Source: Fistularia commersonii | Taxonomy: Eukaryota; Chordata; Actinopteri; Syngnathiformes; Fistulariidae | Length of the DNA: 64,000 nucleotides | Direction of reading: 5' to 3' | Assembly (NCBI GenBank): GCA_037954325.1 | Contig: JBBMNZ010000017.1 | Span: 12,122,501 to 12,186,500, forward strand | Shown here: piece after piece, positions 1 to 10,500 of the stretch | How the letters are laid out: every line of letters starts with the position of its first letter | How positions within the stretch are numbered: the stretch's first letter is position 1 | Notes under the pieces: model-generated | What the model was told of the DNA's origin: nothing | What the model saw: the letters and a program-made list of their open reading frames with translations, nothing else | Database searches by the model: none | Made by a program: the position numbers and the translations under genes

Positions 1-69
1 TAAAGCATTTCTGATTGTGCATGTTTTGCTTAGGGGACTCAATGCTTCCCCAGCATACAATATAATTTC

Positions 70-315
70 TTCTTTTCCTTTCAGCCGCTCCCTTCAGGAT
101 TCCCCACAGCGAACCAGCCTCCTCCATCTAACCCTCTGTGTTCTCTTTACTACATCCTTTGGTCTTCCTCTTGGCCTCCTCCCAGGCAGTTCCAACCTCA
201 ATAAACCTCTACCAACAAATTCACCATCACTCCTCTGTGCATGACCAAACCATCTTCGTCTGACCTTATCTCTGAAACCTTTAACATGCGCTGTCCCCCT
301 GATGGACTCATTCCT
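70..315 (-). repeat. RTE-type LINE, 3' end fragment (copy A)
   Basis: Read on the minus strand this matches the C-terminal coding end and short 3' tail of the fish RTE LINE family seen at greater length at 37.46-38.53 kb. The plus strand shows the reversed tail (CTTTCAGCCGCTCCCTTCAGG), then the reversed codons for the Gly-Arg-Pro-rich end of the ORF. Only about 250 bp survive, as expected of 5'-truncated LINE insertions. It is non-functional. Confidence 0.7.
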
Positions 316-482
316 GATCCTAATAAAATAAATAAAATAAAATAAATAAAAAACGCCTGAGGGGATGAAGGGGTGTGCAAGACAGGTGACTTTCGGGTAT
401 TAAAAATAAAAAAATATAAACAAATGTGTCAGTAAAACAGTCAAACTAAAAAAATGCACTCTCGCCTCAGAAACATGCGCGT

Positions 483-486
<4 letters not shown>

Positions 487-571
<85 letters not shown>
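487..571. repeat. (CA)n microsatellite, about 42 units
   Basis: This is an uninterrupted CA dinucleotide run. Open frames across it on the minus strand encode only Cys-Val repeats and are not genes. Confidence 0.98.
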
Positions 572-574
<3 letters not shown>

Positions 575-639
575 GGGGGCGAGAAAAACAGAGAAAAAAG
601 TGACCGAAACACTCTGGGTGACCCAGATTACGCGCCAAA

Positions 640-985
640 TTATAGTTTTAATCTTATCCGGTTCCCAGACCCCGTCTCGGATCCCGGTCCCCGGACCCCG
701 GGAAAGACGCCACTTACATGTCCGCTGCTGCGCTGCGCTCCGCTCGCCGGCCGCCGCGCACAAATCTGCTCCTGATCCAGATAAGACTCCACTGCGGAAC
801 ACGCTCGGAGGACTCGGTTCTTCCGCTAATCCATCCGGGATTCGGTGTCTGATCCCCCCCCCTCGCCCTTCGTCCTCCCGGCACTGGACGCACTTCTCCT
901 GCACGCCGGTCACCCCCACCTCCACCTCCAGACGCGACCACGCAGTCACTTGTCAGTACAGAAACATCTCAATCAACGTCAAGTT
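640..985 (-). promoter_or_regulatory. CpG-rich promoter and probable first exon of a minus-strand gene leaving the window
   Basis: This block is far richer in G+C and CpG than its surroundings. On the minus strand it ends in a strong splice donor: the exon would finish at 718 with GTAAGT following at 717-712. That fits a first, mainly 5'-UTR exon whose later exons lie beyond the left edge. A 75-codon frame (941 to 714) is open across the exon, but it is Gly/Arg-rich and probably reflects composition. The gene cannot be named from what is visible. Confidence 0.45.
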
Positions 986-1144
986 AGGCGTGATTCATAC
1001 GAGTGCTTCCGGTCACAACTTTCAAAATAATACGCGCCTTGCAGGAAGTGCGCTGGAATGGGTGTTAATTGATGCTTTTTTTTTTCATTTACACGCAAAA
1101 TGGATTGTTAGAATGGCGGTGTGGTTTAAAATAGAAATCTTCTT

Positions 1145-1475
1145 ATTTTCCTTTCGACTTTTCCCTTCAGGGGTTGCCACAGCAAATACCCTTCTCCTTC
1201 TCCACCTAACCTTTTTTCCTGAATCCTCTTCTCTCACAACCAACTACCTTCATGTCCTCTTTCACTAGGTCCATAAATCTTCTCTCCGGTCTTCCTCCAG
1301 ACTTTCTGCCAGGCAGCTCCAATCTCAGCTTCCTTCTACCAATATCTGTATCTCCTCTCCACTGTATCTCCTCTGTCCATGACCTTGAACCATGTAAGTC
1401 TGGCTTATCTTACCTTATCTCCAAAACATCTAATATGTGCTGTCCATCTGAGAGACTCAAGAGGAAATATATATG
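1145..1475 (-). repeat. RTE-type LINE, 3' end fragment (copy B)
   Basis: This is a second copy of the reversed RTE 3' end, with the landmark CCCTTCAGGGGTTGCCACAG at 1165-1184. It has the same layout as copies A, C and E but many private substitutions. On the minus strand it covers the last part of the reverse-transcriptase ORF plus the tail, with frame breaks. Confidence 0.75.
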
Positions 1476-2515
1476 TCTTATTAAAGCAATGTGCAATGTG
1501 GAGATGAATAAAGTTTTCAGATTCTGATTATAAAATTCAAGACAGTTAATGTCAAAGACAATCTAGTGATAGAAAAACCTCAGTCTTATAGACTGATGGT
1601 TTTCTCCATCCCCCGCACCACCACCAGCCAGCAGACAGTTGTTACTTGGCCTCCGTTTCCAGATCAATCCTTTTAATTTTGCTAACAGTTTTCTCCCCAG
1701 CAGATAATACAATAAGTGCAGCGGTGATGTCTTTGCGTTTTTCTGGCCCGGTAACTGCAGCTTTCTTTTTTCTAGCTTACCGTCTCTGCAGGCTGCATCC
1801 CTACCCTTTTCCCATCCTTTTGACGTGATCTTTCGTTTGAAATGACAATAAAATGGGTTTAAGCCAAACGACAGGCCAGTCTGCTGTGTGGGGTTGCAAC
1901 ATTTACGTGTACTGCCACTGGATGGCGCTAACGCTGTGTTACATCCGCTTAATCCACCTTCTCCAAATCATGAAGGACTATATTAGCTGTTTGTGAATTA
2001 TATTCTGATGTCAACAAGTGCACGATTTGTGATTCTTTGAACTGTATTACATTTGTGGAATGCTAACAGACCCAAAGATAAAAACAGATAGTAATATTAC
2101 CCATCCCATGAATCAGCCTGCTTTTTTACTGACAGCATATGCTCCATGCGAGCAGTTCAAGGGGCAATGCAAGATCAAATTGTTGCATTGGCAGGTACTT
2201 CTGATTGCCAGCAGCAGACTGGGATTTGTCCCGACTGCTAAGGTTGTTTGTGCGGCCGCTGCCACAGACTAGCCTTGATCTTTACATTCATTTTACCATC
2301 ACTCCACTACAAGGTAACGGTACCATGTGAATTACTATATGCCAGAGTCACTGATGGTTTAGCTTCGGGCTAATTAGTGGAACAAAAATAAACAAATAAA
2401 TGAAAATAATGCAAATAGATGTAGAGGGCTAGGCAAGAGCTCTCCTTTAAATAAGATAAACAAGACTGACACTTTTGTCTAAACATAAAATAAAGCTTTT
2501 CCTTTTTACCACTTA
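1476..2515. other. Intergenic, no gene seen
   Basis: This stretch is AT-rich with no splice-bounded open frame that I recognise. The AATGACAATAAAATGGG stretch near 1840-1856 resembles a worn L2-type LINE tail. The 2060-2272 open frame has no family features. Confidence 0.5.
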
Positions 2516-2519
2516 CCAA

Positions 2520-2870
2520 CACTGAGTGTCGCTATCGCAACAGATCCGGAAGTGAAGTCAAGCGCTTAACGGTTGGCACTCCAGCTTAATGCGCACTTCA
2601 AGAAAAAGAAATGTCAGCCTTTCAATACTCCACAGGTACGTAAAATGCAACTTGAATCCGTAATTATTGAGTTAGCATACGGATTTAAATTTTCTTATAC
2701 GAAATAAGCAGTCAAACTGAGTGTTTAACGGTTGTGTTGAGTTTAGCTTCGTAACTAGCAAGCGTAATCTTCAATGCTAACCCGGAAGTTAGCGTTAGCC
2801 AGAAGTGAATGTGCTGCATTTCAATTCTGCCACGTCACTGTAATGGCGCCCGCTTATTGATAATCTTTTG
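2520..2870 (+). promoter_or_regulatory. Promoter-like block with ETS motifs and a candidate plus-strand first exon
   Basis: Two CCGGAAGT cores (2546-2553 and 2782-2789) match the ETS/GABP consensus common in vertebrate housekeeping promoters. Between them lies an ATG at 2611 in good context (AAGAAATGT) opening eight codons (MSAFQYST), then a strong donor GTACGT after 2635. I could not find a matching downstream exon, so the gene, if real, is unnamed. Vertebrate sirt3 lies tail-to-tail with RIC8A in human, but no sirtuin motif is visible here. Confidence 0.35.
2546..2553 (+). promoter_or_regulatory. ETS-like site CCGGAAGT
   Basis: The octamer matches the ETS family consensus and sits about 60 bp upstream of the candidate ATG at 2611. 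A second copy lies at 2782-2789. Function is inferred from motif and position only. Confidence 0.4.
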
Positions 2871-3074
2871 TATTAGTTTAATATCTGTGGCGTAATTAAG
2901 TTACAGTATTACGTTATGATTTGATGTGATATGAAAAATGGCTTCGTAACATCTTCATAAGAGCATTCACATTTGTCATAACTTATTGTCACATTTTTTT
3001 AAGTCCTTTAAAAACACAATTAGTAATCATTTTAAATGATCTGTGCCAATGCCTATATTTATTGTTATTGGCCC

Positions 3075-3100
3075 ATAATAATAATAATAATAATAATAAT
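3075..3100. repeat. (ATA)n microsatellite
   Basis: Short AT-rich trinucleotide repeat of about 8-9 units. Confidence 0.9.
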
Positions 3101-3254
3101 TGTTATTATCTCTTTCTTACTTTCTAAAATGTTTACATTGGACCTTACTTTGAAATTTGTAATCCTTTTTTTTTTTTACCTTTTTTTCTGAAGAACGTCA
3201 CTTCATACTACTTGTGGATGTCCAATCTAGCTAAGTATTGTTCTTATTTGACCG

Positions 3255-3565
3255 TCTGACCACACTTTTCCTTTCGGCTGCTCTCTTCTTATCTTCTTAT
3301 CTTATCTTATCTATCTTATCTTTAGGGGTCACAACAGCAAGTCATCTTCCTCCACCTAACCCTCGCCTCGGCATCTGCTTCCCTCACAGCAACAAACCTC
3401 CTGTCCTCTTTTACTCCATCCATAAATCTCTTCCTCTTGGCCTCCTGCTCTGCATTTACAACCTCAGCAACCCACTTATATATCAAATATCCCTCCTCTG
3501 TACATGTCCAAATCATCTCAGTCCAGCCTCTCTCACTTTATCTCTATCTTATTCAACCGTTGTAA
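3255..3565 (-). repeat. RTE-type LINE, 3' end fragment (copy C)
   Basis: On the minus strand an open frame (3516 to 3322) still reads a recognisable RTE C-terminus, with the signatures KRFMDGVKED, VRWRKM and CCCDP. A TTATC-rich insertion (about 3286-3322) interrupts the tail. The orientation is the same as in copies A, B and E. Confidence 0.8.
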
Positions 3566-3599
3566 TATTGTAATTGTAAGAAAGTTAAACTTGAATGCC

Positions 3600-5300
3600 A
3601 TGTTCCCCTGTCACCCAGAACAACACAGGGTTGCTCTCAAAAAGAGAAATGCTGCTAAGTGAACAGCACACTTTCACTATTCCAGGCTTTATCTTTCCTT
3701 TCCCACTGACATGGGTCACATTGGCAAACTAATTTGACCCTTTGCAGCCTTGGCGCTACCTGTAGCCTGACCATCGGCCTGCTAAAAAAATAATGTGAGG
3801 TTTAAAGTGCAAGACATTAATAATTGTTCATTGGGATCATTGTGGAAGTGTCTCGTAAACTCAACAAATTTCAATATCAAATATACACAATGGTCGATAA
3901 CAGTAATTTTCAGTTGGAATAAGACATGTAACACACTTGTATATTTCTTTACTCAGCATTATTATGAATTAAGCGGTACCCAAGAAGTATTTTGTGTGTC
4001 TGACTTTCCCATGAGCGTTTGGCATCCAACACGATCACATTTGGAAATCATATTGAGCAGCTGACCACAATGACAGCTGGTGACTTGCCACAGAAAGTGC
4101 CGCTTACATAAAATGTAAATTTAGCTCCAACCATGAAATGTTCCCAAAAATTAAACCCTCCACTGTGATTGATGTCGTATATAGCAATTACCACTGACCT
4201 ACCGTACCCGGGGCATTTTTCTGGGTTTCTTTTATTGTCATGTAACTGCATGTTAAAATTATAAGATCAAACCTAACTGCTGAAAGTCAGTGCTGCCTTC
4301 ATAGCTGCACAAATCACAGAGTTAATAAGGAGGGTAAGTGCAAGTGTTCTCTTTTATCAGATTGCATATGTAAGAATTATTATCTAAATAATTAAGACAT
4401 TGAAATACCCAGTATAGTAGGGCTAATGACTTCTCTATTTTATCTGTTATGGAACTGTAATCATTGACTTTGGAAGAGAAATGTACTGATTTTGTTTATT
4501 GTCCTCCACATCTCTTCAAAAAACAAACAAGATGAGCGCAACATTTGCAGCTTGTCTTATTTGTCGCCTAAAAGTTCCCAAAACAGCAGCACCAATATTC
4601 AGTTAGTCATTACTTTATGGCAGTTTTGAAAAATCTCAGATTAAAAAGTACCACACGAAAGTAAAGTATTAAGTGAACAAGAAGATAAGAATTTTCAGGA
4701 TTTGTATTTGTGTTTTTTCACCACAAAAATGAGAGTTTAATGTGTTGATGTTTCAATGTGTTGACAGCGAACATGATTTTATTTGAGCTCCCAACATATT
4801 TGTTATAATCTGATTGTTTTTCCACATATGTGATTTGCTGTTTGCATGCGAGGCTGAACGACAACTTTAAGTCGCCATGCTGGTTTACATAAACAGTGCA
4901 GCAGCAGCTGCGGTAGCTTCCAGTGGCTTTGGCAACAAAGATGGCAGCTGCCACAAGCAGGGGCAGCAGTTCTGGGAGCCCAGAAAGCTACAGAAGAGAC
5001 CGTAACAAAGGGTCAGGTCATAGCACAACTGGGTAGCAGCAACCGAGTTGGCTTCTCTCCCTCGTGGTCGGTACATGGACCATCGGTTACTGTCGCTAGG
5101 GAGTGCTAAAGCCAGGGTGGGGATGTGCGGCCAAATACCTCTTCATACTTTTTAACAAATACATCAAGCTGTTGAATGTTTTTTCGGTTTCATCCTTTGG
5201 AAATATATCCATTGTATTAAACTACTTCAAGATGATACAACTGTTAAATTCACTTTTATTGACGTTTGTCAACATTCAGTCTTGACAGTGACAGACTTGA
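3600..5300. other. Intergenic; one G+C-richer block at about 4885-5105
   Basis: Mostly AT-rich unique-looking DNA. From 4885 to 5105 composition rises, and a 32-codon frame starting MAAATSRGSSSS (4939 to 5037) is open on the plus strand. It lacks a convincing acceptor-donor pair and I do not recognise it. It could be an exon of a gene starting near 2.6 kb or a retrocopied scrap. Confidence 0.3.
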
Positions 5301-5883
5301 CTTTGCCATGCTCTCTCTTGATTTAGGGTTAAAGTAGATAATTAACAACAAAATAATCTTAGAAGTGTTCAATTTATTTAAAATGTACCAACTTTCATCC
5401 CTAAAATACCAAATACAAACGCAACCATACCACATCATAATCTTAAGAAAATAAATAATTTCTTCCATGATTCGTTTCTACTCAGTTTCTCCCCCAGAAA
5501 CATCCTGTTGGACTTCCCCTCCCTATTTTCCAACATTTGTTTCAGTGCCTTTAAGAACGACATTCAGTTGAGAACAATGTTTGGTGAAACATGCATATGA
5601 ATAACAAGAACAATAAACAATACAAACCTCTTTTCAGTACTTCCAAAAAAGGCCTTTCACTCCCTAAATGCCCCAGAGGCAGATCAAAGCATTGAAAATA
5701 AATCAATTGCAATAAAACAGAATATAGTGCAATATGAAGCATTTGTTAAAAAAAGGTATTTGGTTACACATTCAAGTGGTTTCAGTTGATTAAATCTAAT
5801 TTGGCAATATGAGACAGAAATGCAAGATGTAGTCCGTGCTCTTCAAATCCAGTGGAATGCACAAAGCCACATTTTTTTACAAT

Positions 5884-5908
5884 TTATTGTTTTGATGGAA
5901 TATTGCCA

Positions 5909-5947
<39 letters not shown>

Positions 5948-7594
5948 GGTAGTGGACAGTGCATGAGTTTTTGCCCTGCAACTGATATAAAATTGAGGGG
6001 AAACAATCTGTTTTGTTGTAATGGTGGCTAGAATGCTCTGTGCTATAATTTTTAAATATTTTTTAAACATTTTAATCTGCAAAAATAATTCAAATAAGTT
6101 ATACTGGCCTATCCAACCTCCATGGAGTTCCAATGTCACTAGCAAAGTTCACCCCTGAGGTTTAATAAGGCTTGTCACATTAAATTTAAAATATTAAATC
6201 AAAATGCAGTAATTAAAAAGGAAAAGATGGGTCAGTTCATTCATTTCAACACATTTAATGTACATAGTGCATACTATAGTTATCAGCATTATATACAGTT
6301 TAAAGGAGTATACATTCAATGTGTTTCAGTCTAAAGTCCATCTGTGGCTCCTCACTGTGTCGCCTATAAATAAAATGCAACAATATACAAATCTTTTAGG
6401 AATATTATGAAAATTAGCAGAAATCTAAACTCCATTTAAAAATACAGGTGATTCCAGTAATACATACTGTAACTCCATTCTTTGGCTACCACTCGCACTT
6501 CTTATTTCTACAGCCTTCACAAAAGGTCTCTGTATGATGAGCGGCAGAGAATTCCAGACAGCAATGATTTACCATACCGAGAAAGACTAGTTTCCATTGG
6601 AGCAAGTTTTCTCTCAGTTTGGCCTTTTACAAACACAGAAATGACAACAGACGGAAACAATACATGTACTGATACAAATACCGATAGTCCAGAGTAGAAT
6701 TGTAAGTAGCATTTGTCATGCACAGAGAGATGTGTTATCAATGCAATATTCAACATTACAAACAAAAGAGCTTTTGAGGTCTCCTGACAGCCTCAGGTGT
6801 GTGCATACCTGCATGCATGCGGGTGTGTTTGAGAATACACAGATAGTTAAAGAAGAAAAACAAAGGGAGGGATGTGCTGGAAGAGAGATAGTAATTCACA
6901 GTCTTGTCTATCACACACATATACACAAAATAGCAGAGACAGTTCTTTGTAAGTTTATATAGCTTCGCTAGGATGCTGCTTTGGCTGCAAGGACGTAACC
7001 ATCTTGACCCCGTAATATTTACTACGCTTAACCAAACATTGGATTTCTGTCCGGGAAAGGTGCCGGGGGCAAAATAAAGAAAAAAAAAATAAAGGAATGT
7101 GCTCTTTTAAAAGTAATAAGGGAAATCAGCTAACTGACATTCCTATTCCAGATAGAGTCCTTGCAACAATTTCCGATGTCATTTTTTTAAATTAAAGTGT
7201 GTAACATGCCTGGGCCACAGCTGGCCTTGACATCCCTAACTAGTTAAGCTCCATCACATCTTTGAATCATCTTCATTGGTCATTATTAGTGGTACATTCC
7301 CTCTGTTGGCCCTAACTCACACTGTATCCAGTTTAACGTCGACCCTTTATGTGTAAAAACTTTTTTTTCTCTAAATATAACCTTTTCAAATTAATGTTTG
7401 CAGATCAGTGTGCATGACACTAATCGCCGCATATCTAGTTTTTCTCTTTCTGAGAACATTTTCTTTCGCTTTTTAGACAAATAAATGAGCTGAATTGTAG
7501 TTCTGTTTCATACAGTAGGTACTGGGGTGACAATAGTGGGGTTGTTTCAAGTGGATACGTAGTGTTGCTTTCTTTAGAGTAACGCCTCTCAAGG
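5884..7594 (-). other. ric8a: Probable ric8a 3' UTR and flank
   Basis: Minus-strand sequence follows the ric8a stop codon (7597-7595) with no coding potential. No canonical AATAAA (TTTATT on the plus strand) appears between the stop and about 5884-5889; an ATTAAA variant occurs near 6160. The true 3' end is therefore undetermined and could be up to 1.7 kb from the stop. A GT repeat lies just beyond this point. Confidence 0.35.
5911..5947. repeat. (GT)n microsatellite, about 18 units
   Basis: Uninterrupted GT dinucleotide run. Confidence 0.97.
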
Positions 7595-10500
7595 TCAAGC
7601 CTCATTTTCGTGATCTGAGTTTGTCGTCTCATCCGGTTGCACCGCAGGATTGTGAGTCATATTATGCAGGTCCTCTGGCTTCATTTCTCGCATCTTCCCA
7701 TCCATACCCAGCTGCATGGGCGTGATCGTATTGGTCCTGCAGGGAGTTACAGAGGAAATGTAAGGTGGATGTTTGGATGAGATAGTGCTCATTGAGGCAG
7801 ATGTACAAATACATTTCTAAAAGCTGTGACACGCTATACCATTTAGGTTAGCTTTTGACTCACCTTTCTAGTGTCTGGGAATACATTAGAAAATATACAA
7901 TACATTTAAATCCAAGTCACTGTGTGCATTTTTTCAAAGTATGTCCATCCATCTCTGTGCAGTATTGAGCATTAAAATGACGGCGGTGTTGAAATGACAA
8001 AGCCTAACCCTAATACATAAAGCATATGTGTTTTTGTTTACCTTGACAACCTGTCAAACATGCTGACCAGCTTCATGGCCTCATACTCTTTCTGTTCCTC
8101 TGTCATTCCATCCATTGGGTTGGGCCTCTCTTCCTCTACAACTCCAGTGATTGGGTTTATACTGGAGCGAGAAAAAAACAAAACTCTGATTGGATTGGGG
8201 CAGCTGAAATGCAAATTCAATGGTTAGCAATCCTAAGACCTGGAGAAAACCTTTTAGAAGACCGTGATCAGATTTGATCCTAACAGTAAAGCCATTTTGT
8301 GGTCTGGCTTTACAGACTTGCATGACCGGGTATGACTGTCAGGTATTTAATGAGGGCCCAAGAAAGTATCAAATGAATGTAACTCACAGGATCATATGGC
8401 AGGACTCTTCATGCTGTGGCTACATTACTGAGACACTTTGAAGTTAAAGTCATGTAAGGAAATAGCAGTAAGTTATTGCTTCCTCAACCTTTTCTTCTTG
8501 TCAGCAGCCTAAACTTAATTTTTTTTGTTTGTAAACCTGTGAAAAAAGTGATCTATGTCTCAAGACTTCATCTAGATCTGTGAATGTAGCCTCACATCAG
8601 CATGTGAACCTGGTAGCAGGTGTTTGCAGCAAAACATTAAGGTAAAATCACAGAATGTTGTGTTTGTACTGACTGTGATTTGGCTTCTTTGTACTCCTCT
8701 GTTTCAGAGTCTTCGTCTTCAGAGTACTTTCCAGACTCTCCACCGCCCCTTAAAAGTCCTCTGGCAGCCAGAAGCCCCGCAGCGTTTCCATATCCAGTGT
8801 ACTTAATAAACCTTGAAACTGGAGAAGGACATTTTTATTTTTATCGTTTGCAGCAAAGTTAAAATTCCAGGCCGAGGCATCGGCCGACAAAGCAAATTTA
8901 AATATTGGTTTCATGCAAAGCTTTCAGTATTTCAGCTGAAAACATATAAAATCTGACTATGGCATCTGTATTTGGAAGGTATCATTTGTGTGTTGTCCCA
9001 ATTTTAGTAAAGTATCATCTTTTGTTAATGTTCAGTGTTGATTGTTGTACACTGTGATAAATCAGTGCATATTAGCCCTGATAATTCTATTTTGTTTGCT
9101 TATTTATCATTAAATCTTTGGGTTTTTTTTTCGACTACTACTTCAGAACATTTATTTATTGGTTACAGTTCAATTAATTGAAGGTCAGCACAGTGGTGCA
9201 GAGATAAGTGTTTCGGCCTGACAATGGGACTTTTCTGTTGAGTTTGCACGTTGTCTCCATGATGACACAAAGGCTATCTCCCTCACCGCTCTCCTTGCAG
9301 AGGACGAAGAGGAATTCTGCTGCACAGTTCTTGACATCAGTGTCGATGTGCGTCATCAGACGGACTAGTTTGTTCCTCAGCGTATTGCCCACCTCCGGCC
9401 TGTTTGACACGTCACGCAATGGGGGCAGCACCTGCAGAAAGAACGACAAACGCACTGGCAAGGGTGCTACATCAAATATTATGTACCCTCACTGGCCTGG
9501 AACTTCATCACTATTCATATGTTCGGTTTCTGTATTCGAGCCCCGATACTGACCTTCGATCTGAGGAACTTCCTAGTTTCTCTATGAATGCGGGCGCTCT
9601 CAGTCAACAGGTTCAGCGAGGGGAGAAGGGTCTCCTTCAGTTTATGGCCCTAAAAGACAGAGGAGGTAACCTACAACGATGTCCAAACCTCGAACACCCA
9701 CTGACTTTCCAACTGCGCGGCTGGAGCGCTGAGCCAGTTGGACAGCCCGGCCTGGAACCGCGGGACGATCATCATGTAAACTATGGCCACTGGGTATTTA
9801 CAACCTACCCAATCGTGTGATTAGGTTTCTTTAATCATCGCATTTTGAGAATTTTAGACAGGCAATCCAGGATGAATTAACTATTCCTTCCAGAAAATCT
9901 TAAAGCTAAGATTTCCAACTTAAAATCATGGTTACAGAGGGTAAATACTGCTGACTGTCTCACCCCATCCAACTTTTTCTCCATGAAACCAAGCAACATG
10001 TTGACGGCGTCCATGTTGACTCCCATGTACTCGACAGAGCCTTGCTTCACCTTGGGCATCAGCAGCACATCCAAACAGGGCAGAGGGAGGTTACCGAGCA
10101 GGTTAACAGTGTGGCTGAGGAAAAAAGGGGACGGGCGAAGCAGTGAGTATCAGCCACGGTAAGTTGGCCTGCACACTATTTCATTGATAAATGCTTCGCT
10201 CACCTGTGGAACTCCTCAGTTCGCTCCTCCCCATCTGCTTGACTCATTAGACAGTGTCTCAGTATTGCTCCCAAATGCCTGTATTCTGTTGCCTCTTCCT
10301 GTATATGCAGACAGCACAGCATTTAAAATGTGTGTTTTTAATTGCACGTTATAGGCAGAAGAAACTCCGACACTCCCTCTCCATTAAACTGTGGTGCAGA
10401 TGTACTAGAGTGTAACATTTTTCAAACTCCCTTTTGAACCATTGTTTCGTTGCAGCTTTTGCCAGAAAACATGCCGTGTTTACTGGCAAAGGTCCATCAC

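Noticed and set aside
441..949. Open frames made of Cys-Val repeats over CA/TG runs (also at 27.0-27.3, 47.06-47.26 and 48.0-48.36 kb)
   Set aside because: Dinucleotide repeats are open in several frames by composition. No signal peptide, domain or splice support.
2600..7400. sirt3 expected tail-to-tail with ric8a by human gene order
   Set aside because: No GAGIS/NIDxLE or zinc-binding CxxC sirtuin motifs found in the interval.
9174..9820. Long plus-strand open frames of 95-138 codons across ric8a exons
   Set aside because: They are antisense shadows of ric8a coding exons, whose minus-strand translation matches the family exactly.
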